A stretch of DNA of 25,000 nucleotides from Prorocentrum cordatum. Lineage: Eukaryota; Sar; Dinophyceae; Prorocentrales; Prorocentraceae. Made by a program: the position numbers and the translations under genes. The DNA lies in assembly GCA_963575745.1 (NCBI GenBank), contig CAUYUJ010020244.1, positions 1-25,000 of the forward strand, read 5' to 3'. This document shows positions 16,472 to 24,882 of the stretch, in pieces. The number at the start of each line of letters is the position of its first letter. The stretch's first letter is position 1. The notes below the pieces were generated by a model, which worked only from the letters and a program-made list of their open reading frames with translations, did not search any database and was not told the origin of the DNA.

Positions 16472-16589
16472 TTTATCCCGATCCTAGCCCTATTTTATCG
16501 ATGCGCCTCGGCTCCGGTTCGGTCTCCCAGGCACGAGCGCGTCGTATAAAAGAAAAGCAAAAGAGAGATCACGACGGGCGGTTTCGCGC

Positions 16590-16735
16590 GCCCCTTGCGG
16601 CACCGGGGGGGGCCCTCGCCGGGCTCCGCGGGGCCGTCAGAAGACGGCTCGGGATGAAAAACTGGCCCCGGGGAAAGGGTCTGGACTCCCGGGGACGCCG
16701 TCCTGAACAAAAAGCAGGACGCCGCGTGTCTGGGG
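16590..16735 (+). repeat. Family D dispersed repeat, copy 3 (fullest)
   Basis: In order: 'ggccctcgccgggctccg', 'ggggccgtcagaagacg', 'gctcgggatgaaaaactgg', 'ccccggggaa', 'gggtctggactcc', 'ggggacgccg' and 'gaacaaaaagcaggacg'. It matches the inverted copy at 18075-18230 over nearly its whole length. Confidence 0.8.
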
Positions 16736-16739
16736 ATGG

Positions 16740-16920
16740 ATTCCGATTCCGATGCGATTCGGCATCGGATTCCGACTTGGGGCTCCGATTCCAGAGTGGA
16801 GGCCTATATACTATAGTCTGCCGATGCTTCCGCCGATTCGACTTCTCTCCCGACCCGGCTGCCGGTTTCCGCCGATCCGATTCATTTCGAGATCGCCGAT
16901 CCGACTCAGCGATCCGATTC
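16740..16920 (+). repeat. Degenerate CCGATTC short-motif stretch
   Basis: Many copies of 'ccgattc', 'ccgatcc' and 'gattcc' words on both sides of a short AT-rich spot, without a fixed period. Confidence 0.6.
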
Positions 16921-17458
16921 TGGGCTCCCCGGGCAGGCCGGCCAGTCCGCGGCGATGCAGGCTGCGCTCGTGGGCGGCGGCGCGGCCGCCCCGCCGCCGG
17001 CGGGGCCCGGCCCTGGCGCTCGGCCGTCGAGAACACCAGAACCCCTGGCCCGGATGGCACGAGGAAGGCGTGGAGGTCGTCTCTGCAGCTCATAAATCTG
17101 GACGGCTTGCTTCGACACATCTGCAAAGAAGACCCCCTGTATCCCTCCTGGTTTTGGCCCTCCTGCCGTATAGGTCCCCTCCCCATGGGGTTAGGCTATG
17201 GGGGTTCTTTCTTGGTTATCCACTCGGGGAGCAGGCAATGACAGAAGCGTGCATCCTTCGCCATGGGGAGAAGCGGCGGTCCTGGGGGGAAGCGGGGGTC
17301 CGGAGGTTTCTCGCCGCTCTTCCGGGCTCCTCGGGGCCCTCCACGGGCCCCGGGGGACCGTCGGAGGCCGATTTGTTCAGGAGGAGGAGCTGGTCCTGGG
17401 GGGAAGGCTCTGGGGGTGCAGGACCCGCTTCCCTCAGGACCCGCTGCCCACGTGCTAG

Positions 17459-17600
17459 ATTCTCGGAGGTCCCCGCGCGGATTTCTGGAATATCGGCGCT
17501 GGACCCTTCCCCCCCCGCCTCCCTGGAGAGGCGCGCTCTCCGCGCGCCAGTGAGGGGTGCTCCAGCGCCGATCCGAGGCATCCGCGCGGACCTCCGACAG
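17459..17600. mobile_element. Family A inverted-repeat element, copy 3, next to exon 6
   Basis: The left arm (17459-17503: 'tctcggaggtcc', 'gcgcggat', 'atcggcgctgga') and right arm (17561-17600: 'tccagcgccgatccgag', 'atccgcgcggacctccga') are inverted copies of about 40 bp. The element ends 32 bp before the exon 6 start, so like the family T copy before exon 2 it forms the 3' end of an intron. Confidence 0.75.
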
Positions 17601-17632
17601 GCTGTGCCCGTCTCCTTGTTTGCTCCCCCTAG

Positions 17633-17708
17633 GCGCCGCCGCGCCGGGGCCTTCGGGGCCGCCCGTGATGAACTTCTACACCTTCGCGGCGCAGTGGAAC
17701 CGGCACGG
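17633..17708 (+). CDS. RPAP3-like: RPAP3-like co-chaperone, exon 6 (start of RPAP3_C domain)
   Basis: Encodes residues 386-409 plus bases of codons 385 and 410. A Pro/Gly-rich lead-in (GAAAPGPSGPPV) is followed by MNFYTFAAQWNRH, which fits the opening of the RPAP3_C domain ('..NSF.LE.DFR.LK' in animal RPAP3). The acceptor is CTCCCCCTAG. The exon must end in phase 2. A GA donor at 17709 (GAGCTC) gives WNRHGSRPAERVALLRRAG across the join, with exactly the 27-residue spacing from the aromatic residue to the LF pair found in animal RPAP3. RPAP3_C also occurs in SPAG1 and CCDC103, so the exact family member is not fixed by this exon alone. Confidence 0.75.
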
Positions 17709-17789
17709 GAGCTCGGGAGGAGGAAGACGGGTATAGGTCTGTGGAAGTCGATCAATGGAGAGGAAGCGTGCTGCCAAACCACTTCCAGG

Positions 17790-17870
17790 TGTCTAAAAAA
17801 TGTTTCAAACATGTTTGGAGTACGTAAACACATGTTTGAACTATGTTTGGAACATGTTTTACACACTTAA
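17790..17870. repeat. AT-rich stretch of ACATGTTTGAA words
   Basis: ACATGTTTG/GAACATG words occur five or six times in alternating orientation ('tttcaaacatgtttgga', 'cacatgtttgaa', 'ggaacatgttt'), so the stretch can fold on itself. Related words appear in the core of family T copy 2 (18490). Confidence 0.65.
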
Positions 17871-18074
17871 ACTTTACACATCTTTTATTCAATGATGGGA
17901 TTGTTTGAGTGTCCATTGTCATGGCATCCACAAGGGTATAGGTGTGCCGATGCCGCCTCTCGTCGCCGCGGCGGGGCTCTCCTCGAGCATCTTGCCGGGA
18001 GGCGGCCCGATAGGGGCCAGCGCAGGCACGCGATGCCCCGTTCCCAGACGTGCGACGTCCTGATGTTTTGCAGG

Positions 18075-18230
18075 AGGGCGTCCCCGGAAGCCCAGACCCG
18101 TTCCCCGGGGCCAGTTTTTCGCCCCGAGTCGTTTTCTGACGGTCCCGGGGCCCGGCGAGGGCCCCCCCCCCCCCCCGGTGCCGGAAATAGCGAACACACG
18201 CCCGTCCTGATTTTTTGTTCAACGATGCGA
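18075..18230 (-). repeat. Family D dispersed repeat, copy 4 (inverted)
   Basis: The reverse complement matches 16590-16735: 'ggccctcgccgggcc', 'gaccgtcagaaaacg', 'actcggggcgaaaaactgg', 'ccccggggaacgggtctgg' and a tail with 'gaacaaaaaatcaggacg'. Confidence 0.8.
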
Positions 18231-18239
18231 TCATGTCTT

Positions 18240-18325
18240 TTTTTTTGTTCCGCTGAAGTCCCGACCCCTGCCCCGGGGCGAACTCTTCATCCCGAGTCGT
18301 TCTTGAGAAGGCCCTTCAGATTCCC
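18240..18325 (-). repeat. Family D dispersed repeat, copy 5 (inverted)
   Basis: The reverse complement reads 'gggccttctcaagaacg', 'actcgggatgaagagttcg', 'ccccggggcaggggtcggg'. It lies head-to-tail behind copy 4. Confidence 0.7.
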
Positions 18326-18383
18326 GACGAGGAGCTCCCAGAGGCCCAACGTGACCAACCATTTTCCGCAGCGTTTCCCTGGC

Positions 18384-18540
18384 ATTAAATCGGGCATGTC
18401 CCTCTACAGGAAGGAAGAGCATCCACAAAAACATGGGAACGTTTCCCCGATTATTTTCGGATTGTTTCTAAAAGTTGTTGTTTGAACATGTTTCATGGTT
18501 CTTCCAAAAATCCGCCTGTAGGAGGACGTGCCCGACCTAA
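18384..18540 (+). mobile_element. Family T copy 2: terminal-inverted-repeat MITE/introner-like element
   Basis: The left end TTAAATCGGGCATGTCCCTC then TACAGG, and the right end as reverse complement TTAGGTCGGGCACGTCCTCC then TACAGG, form inverted repeats of about 26-30 bp. The ends match copy 1 at 3144-3309, while the core has diverged strongly. It lies in the middle of intron 6, not at a splice site. Confidence 0.8.
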
Positions 18541-18657
18541 CCCTTGGCGGTTCGGTAGAGGCTTCCAGCAGTGGTGAAGATGACCACAGACGAGCCCCGC
18601 AGGGTGGACGGGACGCCCCCCCGGCCGCCTGGTCTGGCAGCCCCGGGTCGCCTGGGG

Positions 18658-18897
18658 GAGGAGAAAGGAGGAGGAGGAGGAGGAGGAGGAGGAGGAGGAG
18701 GAGGAGGGGAGGGGGGAGGAGAAGATGGAGGAGGAGGAGGAGGAGGAGGAGGAGGAGGAGGAGGAGGAGGAGGAGGAGGAGGAGGAGGAGGAGGAGGAGG
18801 AGGAGGAGGAGGAGGAGGAGGAGGAGGAGGAGGAGGAGGAGGGGAGGAGGCGGAGGAGGAGGGAGGAGGATGAGGAGGAGGAGGAGGAGGCGGAGGA
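18658..18897 (+). repeat. (GGA)n purine tract
   Basis: About 240 bp, of which 18724-18840 is almost perfect GGA repeat. Confidence 0.96.
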
Positions 18898-18914
18898 GCT
18901 CTCGGAGGGCTGCT

Positions 18915-19760
18915 CTGGGGGGGGTGTGGGGGGGCTCCCTGGGCCTCTCTGGGGCGGTATTCGGGGGGCTTCGTAGGCGCCCTCGTGGGGCCGCCGTAGG
19001 GGCGCTCCTGGCACGCGACGGCGCCGTCGGAGGCCGTCTTGGGGGCCTCTTCAGGGCCGTCCTTGGGCCCTCTCGGGGCGCCTCGGGGCCGTCTTGAATC
19101 GGCGTCACCCCAACATACTTATACTATATCTACGTCGCCCCCCCTCCCCCCCTCCACAGGGGCGACGCGCGCACCGAGAAATCTTAGAGCATATGCGTTG
19201 TGGCGGGCGCCTTCTGGCCTCACCGCTCGGGAAACGGCATACTACAAGATGGGTATACTATATGTTCGGGTCGGACGCGCGCGTCCAAGGAGGACATATA
19301 GTATTAGTATGTCTCTGTGCGTCCCATTGAAGGTCATCTTGGGCGTCTTGGAGGCCTCTTGGGCCGTCCTGGGGCCCCCTTGGGGCCGTCTTCGGGGGGC
19401 CTCTTGGGGCCGTCTTGGGGGCCATCTTGAAGGTCTCGTGGGCGCTTTGGGGGTGATCTTGGGGGCTCTTGGGTCGTCTTGGGCCGTCGGAAGACCGAAG
19501 AGAAGCAAACGCCGATGTTCTTCAAACACCTAAGGTGGCCTCTTCGGGCTCTTCTGGAGGACCTCTGGAAGCTTATTGGGCCATCTTGGGAGCCTCTTGA
19601 GGGCCTCTTGGGCCGTCTTGGGCCATCTTGCTCGGGCGGACTTGGAGGCATCTTGGACTTTCTCTGGGGCCGTCTTGGAAGCCATCTTGGACCATCTTTG
19701 GCGAACTCGGAAGCCATCTTGGGCCATCGTGGCCGTCTTGAAGGTCCTCTAGGGACCGTT
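18915..19760 (+). repeat. Family F G/T-rich degenerate repeats, copies 2 and 3
   Basis: 18915-19090 and 19330-19760 consist of units such as 'cctcttggggccgtcttgg' and 'gccatcttgga' in degenerate tandem order. 19091-19329 between them is non-repetitive and has no gene, though a partial inverted match 'tatactatat' occurs at its left and right. Confidence 0.75.
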
Positions 19761-20660
19761 GTATGCGGGAAGACCAACTGGCGTTGCCCATTCCAGGTGG
19801 CCGGCGCGCTGGGTCGAAGCCCCAGGGGGAGTTCTACAAGAACCAAAAAGCCATCTGAACCTCAGCACGCTGGGCACACCTGTGGCAAGCCAACAGGGGG
19901 CGGCGGGTATAATCGCTTTCGGCCCATTCCGCCACCGTGCCTGGGTTGTGGGTCAGAGTCGTCCGGGATGCTTCTTCGAGTCTCGTCGAAGCGCTCTCGG
20001 AGGCGCCTGGGGAGCTATAGCCGACCTCCTATTCCTTCACCCGCCTTTTCACAGTTGCTTCTATTAGGGTGCTTTGCTTGGGTATTTCTGTCACTACGCA
20101 AGCATGTCTGGGTGGGGATTGGCGGTTTCGGTACCTTTTTTGCAGGGTGCGAGGTAGACGGTGTTTTGTCGATTTCGTGGACCGTTTTTGTTTTGATTTC
20201 GTTTTAGAGCAGAGGTGGAACGAAGACAGAACGAGGGAACACGAAGACAACACGGAAAACGGAAACTAGCGCCCTGCTTGGGTTCGGCCATACGTAATAT
20301 TGATTTATGGTGTGGGCCCGCTGGGATCTTCCGATCGCCGAGTGCGATGCGATAGCAGCGGCTTGTTCGCTTGGGTTTGACGCCCCCCCCGCCCCCTACC
20401 CCCAAAGCTGCGCACCAGAGGTCACCCTTGTCTGGGGTCACTCTTGCGTGGATCGGGGAACTAACATTGGTATAAACAGTCGGGATAGGAAAACACACAC
20501 ACAGATACATTGAACCGTCGACTCCCACGGAATATGGGAAAAGATGGGAAGGGGGGGGAACCCCCTCCCCCAGAAGAAGTAGGAACATATGGGGGATCCT
20601 CGGATTTGTGTCTGTTTATTCGTGTGCCCCTGGGCCCCTCTGAGCAGACACGGGGAGGCG
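19761..20660. other. Intron 6 sequence with no recognisable feature
   Basis: Mixed composition. Open frames up to about 240 codons run out of family F into this region, without domain motifs or a consistent third-position bias. Confidence 0.45.
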
Positions 20661-20676
20661 CCGGAGGCGCCGCCAG

Positions 20677-20725
20677 GAGGGCCCAGCGCCGATCCAGGCA
20701 GGTCCGCGCGAAGCTCCCAGAGGTT
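20677..20725 (-). repeat. Family A half element
   Basis: The right-arm sequence 'cagcgccgatcca', 'aggtccgcgcgaagctcc' resembles the right arm of family A copies. No matching left arm is seen within 300 bp. Confidence 0.5.
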
Positions 20726-21056
20726 CTTTCTTCCTCCGGGTGGTCGTCTGCTTCGTTGTTGTGTTGCCGATCGGCGCAGGCTCTCGCCCTCCCCCCCCCC
20801 TTCCCTTCCCCCCCTCCATGGAGCAGATCTTGGCTGTTTCTGGCGCCTGCCTCCTAGCGGGTGGAGCCCCTCCCCCGCATGACGCACTGCTGCAAACAGT
20901 CAGGCTCCTTGTCGAGTGGCGTATAGAATGGGAAGGTCAGCTGGGCACGCAGAACGACAACCGCCCAAATCACCACTGCGTCGAGCAGAGGTCCGGAGCC
21001 AGAGCCCCCCCCCCTTCCGCCCACTGCCGAGCCGCCGAGTATACGGGGCGTGAAAA

Positions 21057-21227
21057 CGACCACAGCCACTGCTTTTCTTTTGTTGCCGCCTTCCAGCCCG
21101 CAGAAACAAAGCAGCGGTTGTGGTCATTTTCGTTGAGCTTGGCACCGGGGAAATGACCACAACCACTGCTTTGTTTCTCGGCCGGCTGGAAGGCGGCGCA
21201 AACAAGAAGCAGTGGCTGTAGTCATTC
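21057..21227. repeat. Long imperfect hairpin with 75-bp arms
   Basis: Arm 1 (21057-21130) and arm 2 (21151-21227) are inverted copies: 'accacagccactgctt', 'ttgttgccgccttcc' and 'aaagcagcggttgtggtca' pair with 'tgaccacaaccactgcttt', 'ggaaggcggcgcaaacaa' and 'aagcagtggctgtagt'. The loop is about 20 bp. Each arm also contains a smaller inverted 'gcagtgg/ccactgc' pair. Confidence 0.85.
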
Positions 21228-21381
21228 TCCCCTTCCGAAGAGTAAGAGCACGTTCGCCGGCAGAGGCGAGGGGCGGAGACCGGCAAGGTCGGTGCGGTGG
21301 GCTCGTGCCGTCCCGGCGCGGCTGCGACCCCAGCGCGGGCGCTCCAGGCGGAGCGCCGGCGGCGGCCCCCGGAGGCGGCCG

Positions 21382-21437
21382 ATGTATATATATATATATA
21401 TAATTTACAACATAAAAAATATAATATATGTATATAA

Positions 21438-21474
<37 letters not shown>

Positions 21475-21500
21475 AAAGAGAGAGAGAGAGAGAGAGAGCG
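21382..21500 (+). repeat. Compound (TA)n and (GA)n microsatellite
   Basis: TA-rich repeat with interruptions (21382-21451) passes directly into GA repeat (21452-21500), interrupted once by 'aaaaaa'. Confidence 0.95.
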
Positions 21501-21639
21501 ATCTGGCGGTCCGAGAGCCGCCGATCGTGTAAGGCGGAACGGTCCACGCGTCCACGCGGCGTCGGCAGCCTCCGGTCCCAGACCCCCTCGCGTTGTGAAG
21601 ACATCGCGACGGGAGGTTTTTTGCTGTCTTCGGCCTTTG

Positions 21640-21760
21640 GGAACCCTTACCGGCCCTCGGGGCCGTCAAAAAACGACTCGGGATGAAAGCCAGTACAGGG
21701 GGACGAGTCGAGGCCTCCAGGGGTCGGCGTAATGAAAATCATGGCGTCGGGGGTTTGGGG
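21640..21760 (+). repeat. Family D dispersed repeat, copy 6
   Basis: 'cggccctcggggccgtcaaa', 'aaacgactcgggatgaaag', 'gtcgaggcctccaggggtcg' and 'aatgaaaatcatggcgtcgg' match other copies on the same strand. Confidence 0.8.
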
Positions 21761-21769
21761 CAGGAGATC

Positions 21770-21972
21770 GACTTCAGAATTGATTAACCCCGAAGTCGGT
21801 TTTCCCCATCGACTGTGCGACAAAGATGCGCACAGTGTTCGTAGATCTGCGGGGCATTATGAATACTTGTGTTCCGGTAGATCCGACGAGAAAAGCAACT
21901 TTAGGGTGCATCAATTCCGTAGCCCATCCTCTACTCGAAAGCCAACGCCGGGGTCGTCACGACAGGAGCCTG
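21770..21972 (+). repeat. Family C direct repeat, unit 1
   Basis: Aligned with 22195-22620: 'gactgtgcgacaaagatgcg' against 'gaccgtgcgacacatgcgca', then 'cagatctgcggggc/tagatctgcggggc', 'gggtgcatcaattc/gggtacatcaattc' and 'cgccggggtcgtcac'. Unit 1 is uninterrupted. Confidence 0.8.
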
Positions 21973-22153
21973 CCGTACAGTGGAGGCCAGTCCACAAGAC
22001 ATCTTCCACAAGAAACCCAACCCTGAGACCCCAGGACGTCCCTGGATTTTTGGCTTGGAAACGCCACGCCTTTCATCACAAAACCATCGAAACCCAAGAA
22101 ACCCAGCGCACCCTGGAGGCAAGCAGGGTGCTTCTTGGCATGGGTCTCCACTG
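21973..22153 (-). repeat. Family B dispersed repeat, copy 3 (inverted)
   Basis: Reverse complement of the repeat at 4338-4516 and 15157-15336. It begins at the junction with family C unit 1 ('gcctgccgta'), so the two repeats are adjacent without a gap. Confidence 0.85.
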
Positions 22154-22194
22154 GTTCTTTTCTGCCTTGCCCATCCCCCCGCGAGTAGGAGATC

Positions 22195-22620
22195 GGTTGC
22201 AAAATTGTTTTACTTCGAAGTTTATTTTCCTGATCGACCGTGCGACACATGCGCACAAGTTTCGCAGATCTGCGGGGCGCTCTCGCTATTTCTTCGTAGA
22301 TTCATTGGGCGAGGAAATCCAATTTGGGGTACATCAATTCTGTACCATATTCGTGAATTTGATTGGTTTTCGGGTTTTAACAAATGGTCGCAGCCACGCC
22401 GAGGGCGTGCGTAGCGACGCCCCAAATGCTCGGTCTCCAGTACTTCTACGTGGCGGCGCCCGCGCAGGCACGCAGAGGGCACGCGTGGCGACGGGGGCGT
22501 CGCCACGCAGAGCTTCTAAAGACCAAACACTTTGAAAACCAGTTGTTTCCACTACTGAAGTAGCCGAATTCCTCCTCGAGAACCGACGCCGGGGTCGTCA
22601 CCACACGAGCCTGCCGTACC
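22195..22620 (+). repeat. Family C direct repeat, unit 2, interrupted
   Basis: The left part (22195-22355) and right part (about 22555-22620) match unit 1, with about 200 bp of other sequence between, which contains a twice-repeated 'gcgtagcgacg/gcgtggcgacg' word. It ends 33 bp before the exon 7 acceptor, so the end of this unit borders the splice site. Confidence 0.75.
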
Positions 22621-22652
22621 TTCTCTGTCTTGCTCCCCCCCTCCCTTCGCAG

Positions 22653-22761
22653 GAGCCGGCCGGCGGAGCGGGTGGCGCTGCTGCGGCGAGCGGGGGCGGG
22701 CGCGCTGCCGGAGCTCTTCCGGGAGTCGCTGGACCCGGAGCTGCTGGCGGCCATCGTGGAG
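22653..22761 (+). CDS. RPAP3-like: RPAP3-like co-chaperone, exon 7 (RPAP3_C domain, continues outside)
   Basis: Encodes residues 411-446. AERVALLRRAGAGALPELFR and then ESLDPELLAAIVEA match the RPAP3_C core 'LYxYLKxIxPxLYPKLFxxNLDPDVFNxIVKIL' position by position. This domain binds RUVBL1/RUVBL2 ATPases in the R2TP complex, so together with the clamp TPR the protein would link HSP90 to that complex. The acceptor is CCCTTCGCAG. The exon probably ends at 22761 before a GC donor (GCTCGG). A GA donor at 22759 is an alternative. The remaining helices of RPAP3_C, normally about 60 more residues, are not found downstream and must lie beyond 25000. Confidence 0.8.
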
Positions 22762-23139
22762 GCTCGGCGTCGGGCAGTGGCGAAGGGTCCTGGCTGGCCT
22801 AGAGAGGCCCACCACAGGCTGTTCTGAGAGCCTTTTGTGGTATGCACGGGATATTCTCAGAACATGTCTGGTTGAGACTGTCTTGCTTGAACACATCGGG
22901 CTTATTATCCTCTCAGAACACTGTTTCCGTTCTTAGAACATGCTTAGGTGCTCAGAGCGTTTCGTGGTGGGCTTATAGGAATGCCGGGACGGTCGGTCCC
23001 TGGTCAACAGTATCGTTTGCTTCGGCGGCGAGCCCAGGGAGGAATTCGGTTTCAGAAAACGGGAGCCTCGTGCACCCTCGTAAGTCTGTCTCAAGAGTGC
23101 GTTCGCGTCGATGAGCGTCTGGTAATCGATGAGTTGGCG

Positions 23140-23200
23140 CCAATTTAGCGTCGATTGGCGTCGATTTAGCGTCGACTAGCGTCGATTGGCGTCGATTCGC
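23140..23200 (+). repeat. Short tandem array of (GGCGTCGATT)-type units
   Basis: Five or six units alternating 'agcgtcgatt' and 'ggcgtcgatt' or 'ggcgtcgattt', period about 10-11. Confidence 0.85.
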
Positions 23201-23929
23201 AGTATCCACAAGATGGTTTGAGAGGCTTCCATGAGTTGCCACCGAAGGGGAAGGCGTCACGGGGGGAAGACAACGGTTGTTATGACTTTGGTGTAGCCGG
23301 AGGCCAAACGCTGTCCCCTGACTTGAAGGCCGACCCCCTTTCTGCCGGGGAAACGTAAGACTCGAGTAAGCCAGAACTCGGGTTTGCCGATGCTTTTTGA
23401 CGAGCGCGTCCTGGATTTTGACGGTCCGGCTTTCGTGGGATGTCTGCAGCGGGAGTTCGCGACACATTTCAGATTGGATCGCGACATTTTCATGATGGCC
23501 CCGTCAGGCCAATTCGAGTCCCCCGAACCCGAATCTTACGTCTCCCCGATGCAGGTTCCTGCCTTGACGCCGTCGACCCTGGTTTCTAGCACCGTGTCCA
23601 GCGCTGAAAGTCCTGAACGATCTCCGCTCTCGCATAGGCCCTGCACGCCTCGCCATGAATCGTTGAGACCAAACGGACTCCTCACCCTGGTCGCACGACG
23701 AAGACGTGGCCTCACTGCGGTCCCCGTCTTCAGAGCAGGGATAATAAATCTGGGGGTGTGGCCCGGTACACCTGCAGGAGAGCCTCCCCAACTTAGGTCT
23801 CCTCCCCAAGGGTTAGGGGTCCTTTTTGGGTGAAGCTTCCCCGCCTCCGCGCCTCGGCTTGTGCCCCTCCCTCATGTTGTTCGCCCTGCTGTGCCCGGTG
23901 GGAGGTCCTCGCCGCCACGCCTGAGGGTA

Positions 23930-24882
23930 GAAGGAGGAGGAGGATGAGGAGGAGGAGGGGGAGGAGGAGATGGGGAGGAGGAGGAGGAGGAGGAGGAGGA
24001 GGAGGCGGAGAGGAGGAGCAGAGGAGGGAGGAGCAGGAGGAGGAGGAGGAGCAAACAGGAGGAGGAGGAGGAAGGAGGAGGAGGGAGGAGGAGGAGGAGG
24101 AGGAGGAGTAGGAGGAGGAGGAGGGAGGAGGAGGAGGAGGAGGAGGAGGGGAGGAGGAGGAGGGAGGGAGGAGGAGGAGGAGGAGGAGGAGGAGGAGGAG
24201 TAGGAGGAGGAGAGGAGAGGAGGAGGAGAGAGGAGGAGGAGGAGGAAGGAGGAGGAGGAGGAGGAGGAGGAGGAGGAGGAGGAGGAGGAGGAAGAGGAGG
24301 AGGCGGAGGGAGGAGGGAGGAGGAGGAGGAGGAGGAGGATGAGGGAAGGAGGAGGAGGAGGAGGAGGAGGAGGAGGAGGAGGAGCAGCAGCGCAGCAGGA
24401 GAGAGGAGGAGGGGGAGGAGGAGCATGGGGAGGAGAGGAGGAGGAGGAGGAGGAGGAGAGGACGAAGGAGAGGAGGAGGAGGGGGGAGGAGGAGGAGGAG
24501 GAGAGAGGGAGGAGGAGGAGGAGGGGAGGGCAGGAGAGGGAGGAGGAGGAGGAGGAGAGGAGGAGGAAGGAGGAGGAGAGAGGAGGGGAGGAGAGGGAGG
24601 AGAGGAGGAGGAGAGGAGAGAGGAGGAGGGAGGAGGAGGAGAGGAGGAGGAGGAGGAGGAGGAGAGGGCGGAGGAGGGAGGAGGAGAGGAGGAGGAGGGA
24701 GGAGAGAGGAGGAGGAGGGAGGAGGAGGAGGAGGAGAGAGGAGAGGAGGAGGAGAGGGAAGGAGTAGAGAGGAGAGGAGGAGGGAGGAGGAGGAGGAGGA
24801 GAGGAGGGGAGGAGGGTGAGGGAGGAGGAGGAGGAGGAGGAGGAGGAGGAGGAGAGTGGGGGGGGGGAGGAGGAGGAGGAGG
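23930..24882 (+). repeat. (GGA)n purine tract of about 950 bp
   Basis: Almost pure purine on the + strand, mostly GGA with GGGA, GAGA and a few GCA, GTA or GAT units. Open frames of over 300 codons on either strand here are leucine/serine/proline or glutamate/glycine/arginine runs produced by the repeat. Confidence 0.97.

Larger units (their letters stand above)
16110..17632 (+). other. Intron 5 (GC-AG)
   Basis: Starts GCTCCGAC and ends GCTCCCCCTAG. It contains a palindrome cluster (16222-16266), a direct repeat of 'ggatttatcccgatcct' (about 16269 and 16470) around a GGA tract (16396-16471), a family D copy (16590-16735), a 'ccgattccgat' short-motif stretch (16740-16920), about 500 bp of unremarkable sequence (16930-17455), and family A copy 3 (17459-17600) just before exon 6. 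Confidence 0.65.
17709..22652 (+). other. Intron 6, 4.9 kb (GA-AG)
   Basis: Starts GAGCTCGGG and ends CCCTTCGCAG. It contains an AT-rich stretch with repeated 'acatgtttgaa' words (17790-17870), two inverted family D copies, family T copy 2, a (GGA)n tract, family F stretches, a family A fragment, a long hairpin (21057-21227), a TA/GA microsatellite, a family D copy, family C direct repeats and an inverted family B copy. No gene is recognisable inside it. Confidence 0.65.

Noticed and set aside
23384-23833. 149-codon open frame as the next RPAP3-like exon or a separate gene
   Set aside because: It has no resemblance to the remaining RPAP3_C helices, no strong third-position G/C bias, and no recognisable family.
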